Assembly (NCBI GenBank): GCA_030704615.1
Contig: CM060731.1
Span: forward strand, 11,904,001-11,968,000
DNA length: 64,000 nucleotides
DNA from: Takakia lepidozioides
Lineage: Eukaryota; Streptophyta; Takakiopsida; Takakiales; Takakiaceae
Reading direction: 5' to 3'
Shown: piece by piece, positions 61,743-64,000 of the stretch
How positions within the stretch are numbered: the first letter of the stretch is position 1
Layout of the letters: each line of letters opens with the position of its first letter
Made by a program: the position numbers and the translations under genes
The notes under the pieces: model-generated
Databases searched by the model: none
Told to the model about the DNA's origin: nothing
The model's input: the letters and a program-made list of their open reading frames with translations, nothing else

Positions 61743-62850
61743 AAAAGGGATATAGCTGCTTTTGGTGGTGAGAGCATAAATCACATCACCAACTGACGGC
61801 GACTTATTGATACTTTGAGCTTCTTTCAGGCGATCCCCTTGAACATATTTTTTGGCTACTCTCTCACTGCCAGCCAGATCCACGAGCCAGAGTTTGCTGC
61901 ATGTGCACTCCCCTGTTATTATAGCAACATATAATGGTTGTCCTTACAGCACAGTGGAACACTATGCAAGACAATTGTGCACAACAATCATTATTACCTT
62001 TGGAACTATTCTTACCATTTCCAGGTACTCTGCATCAACAAAATTTGTTCTATGGTTATCCAACGGATACTGTACAACAATAAACACTGTTCTGCAACAA
62101 CAAGATTGTGTTGTTCTTATTACACCATGGGGGAACCAGTGCAAGTGTTAGTGAGGGATTTGCAGAGTGAACACATGAGCCTGACCAGTGGGAGTGGCTG
62201 CTCTGGTCGTTTGCGAGCGTGGAGCCCACAGTACGGGTGCTGCTGCCAAACTGCAACACATTCCAGACCTCAGCCATTCTTTGCACTTGAGCCTCCACTA
62301 GGCCTGGCACATGATGGCCTCCCTCTGCCATCTGCTTGATCTCCAGCCTACACCCCAACCAGTGTTGTGTTACAGTGTTACAGGCAAAATATAGACCATA
62401 AAGGCACTTTCCAGCCATTACAAAAGTAGATGAACATGTATTTACCATTTTCCCTTTTACCCACTACATCGGCCCAGATCTTATGCCATGAGTATGAGCC
62501 CCTTCTTGCTGTTAGCCATTACTCTCAACCTATGTACTGCGATCTTACGGAATCAAAGAAATGCTGAAGGTAACAGCGATATTGAATGACTTAAGTCTTA
62601 CTTTTTTGTTGCCTAGCCCTGGGAAGGGACTGGGGCAAGTAAGTCCCAAATCTGTTCATTGTACACCTCCAGTACACTGACTGATATCTCATATTTGACT
62701 TGCCCTTGGCGCTGGGTGGCCAAAGCGCTCCTCAAGAGTAATGCACACATTGAACCCATCCAGTACTGAAACTACCACTGGAGCTGTGTCGGCAAAGACA
62801 TCCCCTGTTATATCACAAAGATAGACATGTAACACCAGTAATGTCCAGTT
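61743..62850 (-). pseudogene. Kinesin-14-like motor domain fragment lacking the P-loop
   Basis: Minus-strand kinesin motor pieces, in order: FADTAPVVVSVLDGFNVCI (about 62795-62738), then directly TLEERF, then YEISVSVLEVYNEQIWDLLAPV (about 62697-62632), an in-frame TAG after PSQG, IKQMAEGGHHVPGLVEAQ and VGSTLANDQSS (62355-62190), and [14 protein letters not shown]...[13 protein letters not shown] (61890-61790). The AYGQTGTGKT nucleotide-binding segment expected right after GFNVCI is absent, with no room for an exon there. A frame shift follows TLEERF, switch I reads SSHSH instead of SSRSH, and residues of INKSLSALGDV are lost. The family match is to minus-end-directed kinesin-14. No neck or tail was found. 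It cannot encode a functional motor. Confidence 0.8.
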
Positions 62851-63850
62851 CATTAACCTTTCCTATTTTCTTCCACACTTTCTAGACATTCGAACCCCTC
62901 CCTCCCCTTGCTTGTTAATAGACTGATCAATCAACAAATTCATTGTATAGAGCTTCATCCTGGTTAATGATTTCACTCAGTCCCCCAAATTCCAGTCCAA
63001 TCACCTCTATTGCAACTTGCAAATACCTCTCAAACAAGTTGTAAACGGACCTTCCTCTCCAATATACAGCATGACAAGGGCCAAAAGTTCATCAGGTGAA
63101 GGCTTTCAAAGACTAGTTACCAACACTTGACAACTTGCCCTTGCAGCATCTGTGCAAGTCAATACAGAAGTAAACAGCACAACTGCTTGCATCACACCAC
63201 CAGGCATAAAGAGGTCACCAACAGATTCTGAACGTGAAAAGCAAACCAGACACTTAATCACATCCCACAGGCACTGACATCATCTATATGTAAGTACAGA
63301 GTACCAACTCCAAGCCCTGCACTCAACATGTCTGACATCTACTGTGTTGTTCCAAGGGCTTTCCTTTCCACAGATTGGTGACCTATCCTAACAGGATGCA
63401 TAATCAGACAGAAAGTCTTTTAAAGTCAGTATTAGGCTGTGACCTTGTACCAGGAACATTCCAGCCTTGCAAGGTTTTCAGGACAACACCATGGACTAGC
63501 TCAAACCAATGGTGCCTGCATACTGTACTGGATTTTCAAGACCATGGTGTCTGCAAGACCAGTCAATAACCCATTCCACCTGTCTGATGAAGCATGGCAT
63601 CAATTTCATCACCGTCCTCCATGTCAAGCTGCCACGCCCAATAAAGCATCAGTCTCATGCATCACGTCACAAGCACATCAAGGCCGTCATATACCCATCA
63701 CAGGTCCAATCCAAACAGCAGCCCTAACAGCCACTTTTGGCAAGACCAGACATTTCAAAGACTGCCCTACATAATAAGCTTACACATATACCACTTTTAG
63801 CAGCTCAATGAGAATCCTATCAGCTTTGGAAGAACACAGAAGAAAAAGGA
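62851..63850. other. No recognised gene
   Basis: Short frames only. I found neither the kinesin N-terminal part nor the C-terminal exon of SUMO here, nor clear transposon ends. Confidence 0.4.
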
Positions 63851-63861
63851 GCGAGGATAAC

Positions 63862-64000
63862 CTCGGCAGGGGTCTGCTCAGCGCGAAGGCGTCTACCATC
63901 GAAAGGGAAGGCAACAGAGATGGGATCAACTGACTGACGGTCGCAGTACGCATGCATCAGCTTTCGAAGTGTGGCTGTGCTCTTAATCCTGAATAAAACC
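63862..64000 (-). CDS. SUMO (small ubiquitin-like modifier) exon, partial at window edge
   Basis: The minus strand reads [20 protein letters not shown] then [20 protein letters not shown], matching the SUMO core around the conserved YCDRQSV and [12 protein letters not shown] motifs. SUMO is conjugated to lysines of nuclear proteins. The N-terminal part lies beyond 64000. The exon seems to end after TPAE at a weak GTTATC donor. The C-terminal exon with the di-glycine was not found in the next 2 kb. AFPFDG has proline where the family has leucine (AFLFDG). Given the decayed neighbours, this could be another pseudogene fragment. Confidence 0.7.

Noticed and set aside
1-64000. CRISPR arrays, bacterial operons or rRNA/tRNA genes
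   Set aside because: No spaced direct repeats, no Shine-Dalgarno-led operons and no tRNA cloverleafs; the tRNA-like boxes at 50.9 and 54.9 kb lack acceptor-stem pairing and fit SINEs.

Overview
The window is nuclear DNA of a green-lineage eukaryote. It carries a chloroplast outer-envelope import GTPase (TOC34 type), a plant-type EMB8 alpha/beta hydrolase, a plant-type FAN1 nuclease with UBZ and HIRAN domains, fragments of DXS (plastid isoprenoid pathway) and of a BAHD acyltransferase, and many GT-AG introns. Introns are packed with LINE fragments, and Ty1/copia, Ty3/gypsy chromovirus, hAT and SINE-like elements are present. A streptophyte with a large repeat-rich genome fits; a charophycean alga such as Chara is my guess, not a demonstrated identity.

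Layout. 1-4.2 kb: low-complexity sequence and decayed LINE remnants. 4.6-11.1 kb (+): a complete multi-exon IGHMBP2/SMUBP2-like UPF1-family helicase. 11.1-14.9 kb: the 3' end of a chromodomain gypsy element and a decayed LINE split by a solo LTR. 15.2-24.5 kb (-): an EMB8-like hydrolase whose last intron holds a degenerate copia element, itself carrying a SINE-like insertion. 25.8-30.7 kb (-): TOC34. A 1.1-kb divergent promoter interval separates it from FAN1 (31.8-49.1 kb, +), about 16 recognisable exons whose introns hold two LINE families and nested truncated copies. 49.3-50.5 kb: a non-autonomous hAT element with an 8-bp target duplication. 50.5-64 kb: a gene-poor zone with decayed DXS, BAHD and kinesin-14 copies, two hAT MITEs, two tRNA-related SINE candidates, and a SUMO exon at the right edge.

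The genes do not form a pathway. The intact ones serve nucleic-acid metabolism (helicase), interstrand crosslink repair (FAN1), plastid protein import (TOC34) and probably lipid or ester hydrolysis (EMB8-like). The strongest observations are mobile-element events with legible target-site duplications: three hAT elements with exact 8-bp duplications, LINE insertions of only 38-65 bp, nested LINEs and a SINE-like insertion in a copia element. The second theme is a cluster of broken genes at 52-63 kb, including a kinesin whose ATP-binding loop is cleanly missing. Exon boundaries were read by eye from GT/AG sites and family conservation. Single-base frame breaks in the decayed genes could partly be assembly errors.
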